DNA from: Mytilus galloprovincialis
Lineage: Eukaryota; Mollusca; Bivalvia; Mytilida; Mytilidae
Length of the DNA stretch: 64,000 nt
Assembly (NCBI RefSeq): GCF_965363235.1
Contig: NC_134847.1
Span: forward strand, 46,999,305 to 47,063,304
Direction of reading: 5' to 3'
In this document: positions 1 to 11,419 of the stretch, in pieces
How the letters are laid out: each line of letters begins with the position of its first letter
How positions within the stretch are numbered: the first letter of the stretch is position 1
The notes under the pieces: generated by a model
What the model was told of the DNA's origin: nothing
Database searches by the model: none
What the model saw: the letters and a program-made list of their open reading frames with translations, nothing else
Position numbers and translations under genes: made by a program

Positions 1-418
1 TTTAAGTATGCCTACATATATATAATGTTGGGAGATGTCAATCTTTATTACAAAGCTTGGGTTAACATGTATTCAAACAAAGGTTTTACTTTACAAGCAG
101 TAGAAAATAAGCTTTAAAGCTTCAAACTAGTTGACTGCAAATGAGTTATTCTCAAATTTATATATAATGTATATTTGCTAAGGATTTGTCTATCCACGAA
201 AACCAAACTGATCAATTTTGTACCAAAATAGGCCAAGTAATTGATAAGATCACACATTTGAAGAAAAAAATGTTCATTGCAATTTAACACTTTTAAACAT
301 ATTTTTGGAAAGGATATGGACTTACTGCATAAGATTTTTAGTGAAGAATTAAAACAATTTCAGCAATATTTGAAACATAAAGTAATTTTGCTTACAAATT
401 ATTATTTGTTTATTTTAG
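1..418 (+). other. Probable ARID1 intron, 5' edge of window
   Basis: This stretch precedes the first recognisable ARID1 exon and ends in a pyrimidine/T-rich acceptor (tattttag, 411-418). The frame is open from 277 into the exon, but the residues from 277 to 418 are not low-complexity ARID1-like sequence and are best read as intron. No gene or repeat is recognised here. Confidence 0.6.
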
Positions 419-3400
419 CGAATTCCCAGGGTTCTCAAGATGCATTCCGACCACCAAGTACACCAAACAATAACCAAGGCATGGATGGATATCCACATGG
501 CATGAACCCTAACTACATGAATGACCCCCAGATGGGTCCAATGGGAGGAGGAATGATGCCACCAAATAATATGATGAATAATATGATGCCTAATGCTATG
601 GGTATGAATGCTGGAATGCCACACGGTCATGGTCCAATGCATGCCATGCAAGGTAATATGATGCCTGGCAACATGCCACAAGGAGGTGTAATGGGAAACA
701 AAGCATATTCAATGATGCAGAACCAGTCACATGGTCCTGGAATGATGGGAAACAGCATGATGCCAGGGAATGGTATGATGCCACAACAAGGCATGGGAAT
801 GCAGGGTAACCCAAATATGATGCAGTCAATGCAGAATGCAATGTCATCTGGTGGCATGCCCAACAATCCAATGTCATCTGGTGGCATGCCAAACAATCCC
901 ATGGTGCCAGGTGGCATGCCGAACAATCCTATGGCAACAGGCGGCATGCCAAATAATCCAATGGCAACAGGAGGTATACCAAACAATCCAATGGCATCTG
1001 GTGGCATGCCGAATAATCCTATGGCAGCTGGTGGCATGCCAAATAATCCAAACATGATGTCATCTGGATCCATTACAAATCCAAATATGATGTCTGGTGG
1101 GGCTATAATGCCACAGGGTTCCATGGGGACTAACCCTAACATGATGTCTGGGCCAATGACTAGCAATCCAATGATGTCAGGGGGACCAAATACACCAGCC
1201 ATGATATCTAAGCCTGGTAAAAATGACAGTGTTAGTTGCCAAGATCCATTTGCAGATGAACCCAGTTTTTCTCGTCAACAGAGAGGATCAAACTCACCAA
1301 TGCCGAATTTCTCAGGAATGCCGCCTCAAGCACCACCAGCTGCTGGTATACCACCACAACCTGGAATGCCACCCAGCAGTAGCAGTAGTTCCTTCAACAG
1401 CTACAATCGACCCAGTATGCCACCACAACAGAACTTTCCAATCGGAAGTCAGCCAAATGCATCCGACACGCCCACTCCACCCACATCTCAGTCAATCGAT
1501 TCATTTGGTACAGAACCCATCAAGTCCAGCTCAGATACAACTGCTGCCTCAAGTTCACCACCAATAGAATCCATGATTTCATCTACAACTACATTTACTT
1601 CTAGCCACTCAAATACAATGCCTCAACTGTCAACGTCTGGTAAGCAGTTCCCATTTGGTGACCAGTTTTCTCAGCCAGAAAGGTTAGTAATGTATTTATT
1701 TCTAGAAATTGAAATACCTGGCCTGTGATAGTAAGAATGTAATAAGTTATTTATGGTTCAAAAGTAGTTAAGACATGAAGTTGAGTTAACATTGACTCTA
1801 AACATTGTACACATGTTTATTATGATGAAGAAAATAAACTTATGTGTTATATTAAAGTTGTGACCAAAATATTGTGGTTTACTGATCATGGGACTGTGAT
1901 AGTGTGATAAGGGCATGGTCTCCAATGGATACATAATCTCGTTAAATATGTCATGAGATTTAACAAAAAAGTTCATTGTAAGACTGAACTTCAGAAGAGA
2001 ATATAAGAACAAGAAGATGTGGTATGATTGCCAATTAGACAACTCTCCATAGTCAAGCAAAAAAAACCAACTATAGATCACTGTACATGAGCAAAGCACA
2101 TACCACTTATTCATCTATGAATCGATATGAAATGACATACATGTATGTGAAACAATTCAAACAAGAAACTAAATTCATTTAATGGTCTGCTAATAAGAAA
2201 TAGCTTACTCTATTAATTGGGTTTGATTCAACACAGATTTTACATGTTATTCCAAAAATCTAATCTTTTTAATAACATACAACAGTTGTCATGATAAACT
2301 ACATGGGGTGGTTGGGTGGTACTTCTTTGTTGACACTATAAACAGACCTGTATGAATGTTTGTGATTACCATGGCTTTCTAGAAAGTCAATATTTCTTGC
2401 GAAAATTGCATGGGCTTTCTGGATTTGAGAAGTGCCCTCAAATTTATTTATTTAAATTTTAAAGGTATGTATAGACCTGAAAGTGTTCTTGAGATTTTAA
2501 GTTATGAATTATTTTAGAATAAGAATGTATTTGATTTTTCACTGCAGGTTTGAATCAACAAGTTCACCTTTGATGACATCCTGTTCTTCTCAGCAAATGC
2601 CACCTATACAGCAACCACCAATGCCATCACAGAACTCTGTATCCCAACATATGGAGTATTCTCAGAGCCAGACTTTTAGTACCATGCAGTCAAAGCCTGC
2701 CATGTCACAATCTATGGACCCCATGATGTCACAGAGATATATTGGGCAGCAGTCACAGTCAACGCCCACTTCACAGAACATGGAAACCATGTACTCACAT
2801 CCAAGGGGAGGTAATCAGCAGGTGCCACCAACACAGTCATCAACACATCCTATGGAGCCCATGTATAGTAACCGATATGGTAACCAACATTACCAACAGG
2901 GGGCGCCATACAGTGAACAGCATCCACCAACTGCCCCTCAGCAACCAGGATTTGGAACAGGATATGTCCAGAAACCAATGATGGGCCAGGATTACCAGAA
3001 CTTTCCCAATCAACAGGGTGCATATTCTGGTCCCCGCCCACAGATGTCACAGGATATGCCGGGAAGTGTTCCTCAGATGTACAATACTCCAAACAAGAGA
3101 TATCCAAATACCTATGATCAAGGTGAGTGTTGATAAGAAAACAAGGACATGTGCTCTTAATGTAGATCAAATGTAAATTGTATGCTACCTGCATGAGGTA
3201 TATCTTTGCTTTTTGGTATTGAAAAACATATTTTATGAAAACATGTAAATGAAATAAAAAATTTGCTTCAAGTTTTTCAATTGCTACTGATTGAAAAAGA
3301 AAAAAATTGCATGAAGTTAAAATAAGTTGCTTATTTCAGACAATATGGAATTCAAATTACATTTGAGTTTTTAAGTCATTTAATGTTGTTGCCATCAATG

Positions 3401-6400
3401 TTATTGGTTAAAGTTAAAAGGTAGACTTTAATAGTAATAATAGGCTTTTTTGAATTGACATTAAATCTACAGAAATATACGCTTCATTTTGGAGTTGGTA
3501 TTTTTTCTGCTAGGTGGTTATTATCCTGATCGATCTTACACTGGTCCTACATATTATCAAGGAGAAGGGATGATGGATAACCAAAACTTTGGTAGGTCGT
3601 CTCTTGAGTGTCAGTAGATATTATAGAAACTTTCTGTATATATCGTGTATTATCTCTTTGTCTTCTTGTGTGTTGTGTATAAATGTATTTAGTCTTGTTT
3701 TGTTACAGAGTCTGCAATCACTTGTTGCTGGGTTGATCACTTATAAAACTATTTTATGTTAATGTTAAATGATGGACTAATTCAGAATGTTATATGGAAA
3801 TTTCACTTGATTGGACATTCTATATTTACTTGTCCAAAATAATTAAAGTTTGAAGTTGAAGTTCTGAATTGCTCCATTGATAAGATCAAATGTAGTATTA
3901 GAAAAGTCAAAATTCTTGAATTGTTTTTTGAAATCAGACAATATCCTTCATTTTAAGAAATATTTTATTTAAATTTCAATGAAATTTTCTAATGAAAAGT
4001 TTCAAAACAGTTTCAAAATATTGTTTTGGCCCATGATAAATTCAATAATTTACATAGGTGTTGTTCACCTTAAATGTTTTAGTTTGTTACTGCTTTAATT
4101 TAAAACTCACTGCATTTGTATTAATATGAGCTTGTCACGTTTATGGTATATATCTTTTATAATAGAACTTAGGCATTACATATGCACTGAGTATGAAACA
4201 CATTTAAATTTTAGTGATTTGTAAAACCAATTAGAAGTTCCAGTCTCTTGCATGTTTTATTTCCAAAAAAATACAGTACATTATAAAACTTGTATTATAC
4301 ATCTATTATTCACAAAGAAGTAGCATGTAAAACATTTTAAATATCACTACCAGATTAACACTTTCAATATGTATAGAATGAACTTTGTATTAAATAAAAT
4401 GTTTATTTCAGAACAAGGTAAAGGTCATCCTCAATGGTCATCGCCAATGGGACCTCGTTACCCCGCACAGCATCCTAACTATGGACCTGGTGGTGGTGGA
4501 ATGCATATGGCAAGCCCATACCAAAGAGTGGCCAACATGAGAATGTCCCCACAGAGAGGTGATAAACACATGTCACCCCAAAGAATGCAGGTAAGAGCAA
4601 TGAACCTTTCTTTGAAAAAAATAACTCAATATAAAAATAAGAAGATGTATGATTGCCAATGAGATATCTCTCCACAAGAGACCAAATGATATAGAAATTA
4701 ATAACAACTATAGTTAAAACTGTTATCCTAATTCTAGCAAGTTAAAGGTTTAAATATTAATAGAACAACAGCTGTCAAATGAATGAGCAAGTGTTGAAGG
4801 ATGCAATTAAAACATGAGCCATTTGGTATATTTACAACAGCTTCAAGGTACATCTAACAAGATAGAGATTTAAGAATTTATTCTGATAGTTAGCTGTGAT
4901 ATTGTAAAAAAAAATTTGAAATGGTCCAGATATTTCACATGAATCTGAAACGCAGAGGTTAAGGCAGCTGCAAATGCTGCATCCAGGTCCTGATATTTCC
5001 AATCACAGCTGTCAATAGGGCACTGTAAAACTGGCATATTGATAACTTCACTTTGTTTCAGCTGTTAGTTGAGTATCAGTCATAAATGAGCGTCGACATC
5101 TTCCTAAGTTAATATCCTTAATCATAAGGAGGACTTATACCTGAAATGTTATATTAGTTCAGAAGTTGTTTAATGTATGATTAACCTTTGTAGAAGTCCG
5201 TCAGTATGGGACAGAATTCAGCCTACCCACCAAAGAAAGAAATGATGTTCCCTCCAGATAGCATAGAATCTATTAGTCCAGTTCTAACTAAAAGGAAGCG
5301 TCTTACAAAGACTGATGTTGGTATGTGTTTTACACACTGTAAATAGCATAGAATGATGGTATTGGATATGCTTAGGGAAGAAAGAAGTAATAACATGGGT
5401 TTATTACCATTGCACTTAGTTGAAGCTTGTAATACATGGTCTACGCTTTACAAATATCATCAACATTTGTTTTTACCCGATACCTAATTGCAATTAGTGA
5501 GGATTATGGTTGAAAGAAATGATAACATCTTGTTGGAAGTTTTTTTGTGACAATTGATTTCCCTGAAAATAGTAATAAAAATATTGAGATTTTTGTAATA
5601 CAAGCTTAAACTTGGTCAATTTGATTATTTGCTGCATTGAATAATTACTTTAAGAGTAGTATTTTCTTGGGACCATTTTAGTACACCATTCATACACCAA
5701 AAGCATGGATAGAAATTGTTGTTTGCATAAAGATGGATTAGTGCACTCTTAGATTAATGTGTTATCATTTAGAATTCGAAAATTAGAAGAATAAATTATG
5801 GAAAAAAGTGTGCAGGATAAATCTGAAACGCTATGATGTACTTTTGATTTTTCATTACCTGTAGATTTATGTATTTGTCCTTTTCAAAGTGCCTTTTAAT
5901 GAACGCCATAGATTGGATAATATCTATAAATAAGATATTCTCCTTGTAATCCCAATGTCCAGTACTGCAACAGGACAATATGTTAGATTTATTTTTTTCA
6001 TAATTCACAAAAGAAAATGGCCGTGAAACAACAATTGTAAAAAGAAGAAAAAAGCCCCAAGTATATTTGTATCTAGATGTACAAGATTAACGGCAGATTG
6101 TGTTATTAAACAATATTTAAATAAATATACAATGACTATCCTCCGAGAAGATTATCCGATCTATGGTTTGTTTATATGTATATACTAGTTATCATTTTCA
6201 TATATAACATGTGTTTTTGCACTGTGTCTGGGTTTACATCTATAAGCCCCCTTACCTTGCCCTTCACATTCATTCTGTTGGCAAGTGTACTTGCTTGACG
6301 ACCGTTATTATTTTTTTTTACAAAATTTTGATATTTTTAATGTACTTAATTTACCAAAAGATAGTGATTTTTAAGTAAATACAAGTACATATTTTTTATT

Positions 6401-9400
6401 AGAACATTGTTTTGCTTATGAAGTAAAAAATAAAAAAAAAAAGCAAATTATAAAAATAACAAATTTAATAAAGTAAAATGCTTGCTTGAAAAACCCTGCA
6501 GTTGAAAGGGGGCTTTTAGGATGCAGTTGTTAACTATAAGTTTCTATTTTCTTCAAGCATTCCAAGATATATAATTTGGTCCTGGGAAACAAGCAAGTAC
6601 ACTTTAGAGGTATCACAATTTCATTGTGGTAGTTAGTGGCTTCTGTCAGGACGCTTTTTTTCAGGGCTTGAAATTATGATGGACACAGAAACTTTTAACT
6701 ACAATGTCGATTTTAAAAGCTCACTAGAGCTTGTGTTACTTTGTTAACAATGTATTGACAATAAATAAAACTTTGATTTGATTTTTTTTTTTTTTTCATT
6801 TCATTTACAAAGTTTGGAAGAAGGAAATAATAAGATTTAAAAAAAAAAATACCTTTTATTTTTTTTTTTTTTTATAATAAAGAGATTTTTTTGAACTATT
6901 TTCAAAAGTTAAAATTGTTGAAGTTAGAACAGGAAAAAATACACATTTGAAATCAAATGCCTATTTATGTAGCAAACAATATTTTTTTCCAGATCTCTAA
7001 TAAAGCAGAAATATTTTTATAAAGGATGAAAAAATAAGAATCATAAATTATTTGTTTTTAAGTGTCATCAGTTTTAGCCCTTGCAATTCTATTTCTCTAT
7101 TTTTGCTTTGCCTTGTTGTAATCTGTCGATGTTGTAAAATTAACCAAATCATTCTTTAACATCTCATTATACACAGATTTTGTAATTAAATGTATATACA
7201 CTAACACAGTAACTGTCTTTTCAACCATATATCCATTAGTCATTTGTCAATTCTTGTTCAAGAGACGAAATTAAATGATCATTTTTCAGTTGATAAATAA
7301 GCATGAAACATGTTTTTGATCAGAAAGTGGGGCCAATTTTGTTATGTTTGTTAAATAGTAGATAAATGTTTATGACATACTATTCCTTTTAACATCGGTG
7401 ACCATATTGTCTATTTCTTGTATTTATTCTAAGGTTTGTGTTTTCAACACTGGATTTAAATTTAAGCTGTCATTTTAGGCATAACATATGGGATTCTCAA
7501 ATAAAAAACTTTTGATGAATTTTAATTTGGATCACCAGCGTATAAAGCTTAAGCAAATATTTTGAACTTCAGCCTTTTCCTGAAAAATAGGCAGGCAGCT
7601 TTAAGCTTTACACATTTTTAATTTTTATGTATAATTTTCATTTCTATAATTATTTTCTAAATATCAATTGCAACAGAAAACTCAAAATTGGTGTTGCATT
7701 TCTTTTGTTGTACAGAGTAGTTTTGTTGTCTTATACAGCAGTATTGTTTTTATTGTAAACTGTTGTATAGTCTTGTAAATGTGTATTGTTTTTTCTGTTG
7801 GTTAAATTTGAAATTAAGACCTTGTGAGTAAATATACGGGAATTGTGTATCTGGACAGAAAAGAATTTGTTTTCAAATTTTTAAGTATAATGTTTGTCTT
7901 GTCTTTATTTATAGGCATTATACAGTGGGAATAATAAATCGTTATACATTTGAATTCAGTATATTTAATCATTTACATATATTTGCAGGTCAAATAGAGG
8001 CTTGGAGGATTATGATGGCGTTAAAATCTGGTCTACTTGCTGAAAGTACATGGGCCATTGATACATTAAACATTCTATTATTTGATGACTCTACTATAAG
8101 TTACTTTAATTTAAGCCATTTACCAGGACTCTTGGAAGTTCTCCTTGAACACTTCAGGCGCTGTTTGATAGAGATGTTTGGAGAAATATTTGAAGAAAGT
8201 GAACGAGGGATGTGTGATCAATATAATGAATCATTTGATTCAATTAATTTGGAAAAAGACGTAAATGTTCTAAATGAAAATGGTGCTAAAGTGAAAGTAG
8301 AAGGAGTTTTCACAGACTATACTAATGTTACACGGAAAGGCAAAACTGTAAAATTTGAAGAAACTAATGAATTAGGACCTACTGATCAGAAACGGTGGGA
8401 TGTATACTCTGGTTACAGTTGTAAATTCGGGCATTGGCAATTGGGAGGTGGCGACACAAGCATACACATAGTTCCACTCTTTAGTAATAAAAATGAAAAT
8501 GAAATAAGTAAAAAAATGTTTCTTAGAAAACCCATGAAATTGAAAGAGGAATTTTCAGACGACAAGGAGAATTGTGATGAGAATGAAAACAATCTTGTTG
8601 ACAGTAAAGATAACATTAAGGTCGAAATTTCCGAAGAATCAAACAATTGCCTATGTGAAAAGAGTGATCTCAAAATTGAGCATAACTGTGACATTCAGTA
8701 TAACAAAGTGCTTGTAAAGAAAGAGCCGAATGATGAAGAATGTGAAGAGAATTCAGGAATAAAAGATGAGGTGGATGAGGGACGAAGTAATGGTTGTGAT
8801 GGGCACAGTGATACGAGTGAGAAAGAAAATGTGGAACAACTCAAAGAAGAAAAAATGGAGGAATCTCAGAGTGAAGAGAAAATCAAAGAGGAACAATCAC
8901 AAGATTTACAGGAGAAAGACAATACATCACTTTTGGAAAACTTAAACAATGGTCCTCAGTCAAATAGCAAACGCAAAATTATTGAACTTGAAGACGAGTC
9001 ATATCAAAAAGATGAACATCCGTTAAATACTGCCTGTAATAGTAAAGATGAAATTGGACGCAAATGTGTTTGTCTTTCAAATATTTTCCGTAGTTTGTCT
9101 TGTGTCAATGGAAATACAACTGAAATTTCTAAAAACGCCGCACTGATGTTTACTCTGGGAAAACTTTTGACATTACATCACCACCATCTACCTCGAAACA
9201 CTACGCGTAGAAAATTTGATAGGGAGGATACCGAGTTGGAAGATCTATCAGACAGTCATTTACTTCAAAGTGAAGAAGAGTGGTGGTGGCAATACCTATC
9301 ACTTATACGGGAAAACGTTCTTGTCATATTTGCCAATATTGCAAGTCATTTAGAGCTTGCCATCTACCCTGAAGAAATATGTTTACCAATTTTAGATGGT

Positions 9401-10015
9401 CTAGTACATTGGGCTGTCTGTCCGTCAGCGTGTGCAACAGATCCATTTCCTTCATCAACCTCATCCGTCCTTTCACCGCAACGTTTAGTGTTCGAGGCCC
9501 TGTCAAAACTTTGTATACATGAATCCAATGTGGACTTGTTGCTTGCTACACCTCCATTCAGTAGAATTATATCATTAGTAGGCCAATTAGTTAAGGCTTT
9601 AGCAAACAAGAGCGAGCCTGTCATGATGGAGTTTTCTATCGTGTTATTAGCCGAACTAGTTCAAGGTGACACCAGTGCTGCCCGGGCAGTGGCAATGAAA
9701 CATCCGTCAGTTTCATTGTTATTAGACTTTTTAGAGATGGCAGAACACAAGGCCATGCAAGTTGCCAACATGCATGGTATCAATATGTTAAGAGACAATC
9801 CTGAAATGATGGGTACCAGTTTGGACATGTTGCGGCGGGCTGCGACTATCTTGTTACACATGGCTATGGTACCCGATAATCGTCAAGTGTTCTCCCATCA
9901 TCAACAAAGACTACTTTCTCTAGTGATGTCTCAAATCTTAGATCAGTATGTGGCACAAATTCTTTCCGATGTTTTATTTCATTGCTTTAGAGAGGATGAT
10001 TTGATATTGTCCTAG
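419..10015 (+). CDS. ARID1: ARID1/BAF250 (Osa-like) SWI/SNF subunit, 3' six exons (5' part outside window)
   Basis: Subunit of the BAF (SWI/SNF) chromatin-remodelling complex, acting in the nucleus. Coding exons by frame and GT/AG sites: 419-1682, 2548-3122, 3514-3591, 4412-4590, 5194-5320 and 7989-10015 (TAG stop 10013-10015). Joined, they give about 1415 residues with no frame break. Exons 1-4 encode a Met/Gly/Pro/Asn/Gln/Ser-rich disordered region. Exon 5 holds MMFPPDSIESISPVLTKRKR and then LTKTDVG, closely matching the conserved block before the BAF250_C region of human ARID1A/B. The last exon encodes the BAF250 C-terminal fold (EAWRIMMALKSGLLAESTWA, WQLGGGDT, HWAVCPSA, LSPQRLV, LLLATPPFSRI). 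The ARID DNA-binding domain should lie upstream of the window, so the gene is partial. Invertebrates usually have a single ARID1 gene, so A versus B cannot be assigned. The first exon could instead start at 431 after a second AG. Confidence 0.96.
841..1050 (+). repeat. In-frame 30-bp coding minisatellite in ARID1
   Basis: Seven consecutive 30-bp units encode a ten-residue repeat of the form M-x-x-G-G-M-P-N-N-P, with x-x = SS, SS, VP, AT, AT, AS, AA. One unit has Ile instead of the second Met. Units differ at third-codon positions, so the array is not very recent. It lies in the disordered Met/Gly/Pro/Asn-rich middle of ARID1, where copy number is likely to vary between individuals or species. 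The periodic open frame on the opposite strand is only a shadow of this repeat. Confidence 0.9.
2010..2110 (+). repeat. Dispersed 'ATGTGGTATGA-TGCCAAT' repeat, copy in ARID1 intron
   Basis: A partial copy of the most frequent interspersed repeat in this window (agaagatgtggtatgattgc, then acaactctccat). It lies within the intron 1683-2547. A second short copy lies at 4638-4715 in a later ARID1 intron. Other copies are given in separate entries. Confidence 0.75.
5321..7988 (+). other. ARID1 intron, no gene or mobile element recognised
   Basis: A 2.7 kb intron between the FPPDSIE exon and the terminal exon, opening GTATGT and closing tttgcag. It is AT-rich with homopolymer runs (6780-6870). Nothing in it has coding potential or a recognisable inverted repeat. 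Confidence 0.7.
7989..10015 (+). other. ARID1: ARID1 terminal exon: BAF250_C domain with acidic insert
   Basis: A single 2027-bp exon encodes the whole C-terminal module. The first ~70 residues match the ARID1A block that includes STWAIDTLNILLFDD and LPGLLEVLLEHFRRCLIEMF. A long, mostly Glu/Lys/Asp/Asn/Ser-rich stretch follows (about 8500-8950). The helical-repeat part runs from about 9010 (DEHPLNT, KCVCLSNIFRSLS) through LGKLLTLHHHHLP, EEWWWQYL, ICLPILDGLVHWAVCPSA and LSPQRLVFEALSKL to the end. The end (LLSLVMSQ ... ISDVLF-like) aligns with the ARID1A C-terminus but runs a few residues longer (HCFREDDLILS). In other ARID1 proteins this region is the anchor to the core BAF subunits. Confidence 0.93.
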
Positions 10016-11100
10016 CATACTTTTATTTGTATCTATTGACTTCAACACAAAGTGTTCAGAATAACAGTAGCTGACCATGTTTCATTTATTGTATATTTAT
10101 TTCATTAAAATTTGTTGTCATTCCTGTTTATAGGAAATTTTTGTTTTGTGTATAATATTATATTTCACTTAAAGCATTATTAGGAGTCTAACTGTTTTCC
10201 TCCTAAAATGCTCCGCAATTACATCACTTATTTTTTAATTCATTAAAGAAAATTTGAACTGCCATTTGATGAAATCATTAAATTTAAAATTGTGATATAT
10301 GGCAGCCTATATAATAGAAATCACATTTCTATTTTTGTACATTAGACATTATCATGTACCTGTATTTTAAGCATTTATTCATGTTTAATTGAATTTATCT
10401 CTGCAGCCTTTCCCAAAGTTTGAATGTAAATTTATTTGAAGTTTTTTTTTTAATGCATTAAATAGATGAATTTCTTTGCATTGGCTAGAGGTATTACTGG
10501 TGAAATTTAATAACTAGTTTTTTTAAACGAAAGTTAAAATAATGGAGGTAATTAACATATACAAAATAAACCTCAAAATATTTGAACTTTGTGAAAGGCT
10601 ATGTCTAACTAGTTAATTGTGCATGTGTGTAGTTGTGGTTTTTTCTTTGGAAGGTGTGTGTTGTTGTGAAATCATGAAATTTGTTAGTATCTTCCTCTCT
10701 TATTATTTAACATTAATTAATATATCTATTCTGTATATAAAAGTTATGTAACAGTTGTTAATTTCAATGGCACTTTGTCTGTGCCATAACTGCACACATA
10801 TGTCAAACATTGTGTACATAGCACACTTATGTTAAAACATGTGTATAGTTCATCTTTCATTGTGCAGAAGCTTTATACATTTATGTCAACATGATCCAAA
10901 TAAATGTAAATAATTTGTCGTCTTTTATAAAGGTTTATGGCAGTTACAGCTCTTCTTTAAAAGCATGCAAAGCAAACACAACCAGCACACGTAATAACAA
11001 AACAACAATACTTAAATCAATACCTTATAACTCACTTTATAACAAAGACATAGACGGATCAGCTTGTAAATATGCAAGTCTGTACTAATTCAAATCTATT
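10016..11100 (+). other. Probable ARID1 3' UTR and downstream sequence
   Basis: AT-rich, non-coding sequence directly after the ARID1 stop. Candidate polyadenylation hexamers AATAAA occur at about 10565 and 10899, so the 3' UTR may be roughly 0.55 or 0.9 kb long. No other gene is supported. A 65-codon open frame at 10891-11088 has no recognisable product. Confidence 0.5.
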
Positions 11101-11109
11101 TAAGTTTTG

Positions 11110-11415
11110 TTTTCTTTGAAAGATACTGTTGAAACGTCAAGTTCCTTTTATAAACAGAAATAACGTCATCAAATTCCAACTTGATCTGTGTTTGGTGGAA
11201 ATAAGATTGTGTATAATTAAGTTTCATAATATTTGGTTGAGGCGAGTAGAGTAAGAGTGCAGAAACAGCCAATGATACATTTTGTTTTATCTAGAAATAA
11301 ACTTAACTAAAGGAGGCAAACCAAAATCGTTTTTTTGGGACATAAATACGTATGGATGGATATACAGACGGACAAGGGTAAACCTAAAGACCTGTATCGA
11401 CTTGTGGCTAGGGCG
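11110..11415. repeat. Dispersed repeat related to 42110-42430
   Basis: Contains the phrases cttgatctgtgtttggtgg, tgtgtataat and, near its end, gacggacaagggtaaac. A related block with aacttgatctgtatcttgtc and tgtgtataattttaataac lies at 42110-42430. The phrases look like those of an abundant bivalve interspersed repeat with diverged internal subunits. Confidence 0.5.
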
Positions 11416-11419
11416 TTAA

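Noticed and set aside
627..1202. 191-codon open frame on the minus strand with GLFGMPP-type repeats
   Set aside because: It is the antisense of the in-frame 30-bp ARID1 coding repeat. Periodicity alone keeps it open; there are no splice signals or similarity.
6240..6610. Inverted repeat between 'aagcccccttac/gtacttgctt' and 'aagggggctt/aagcaagtac'
   Set aside because: The paired pieces occur in the wrong order for a simple palindrome, so no element can be defined.
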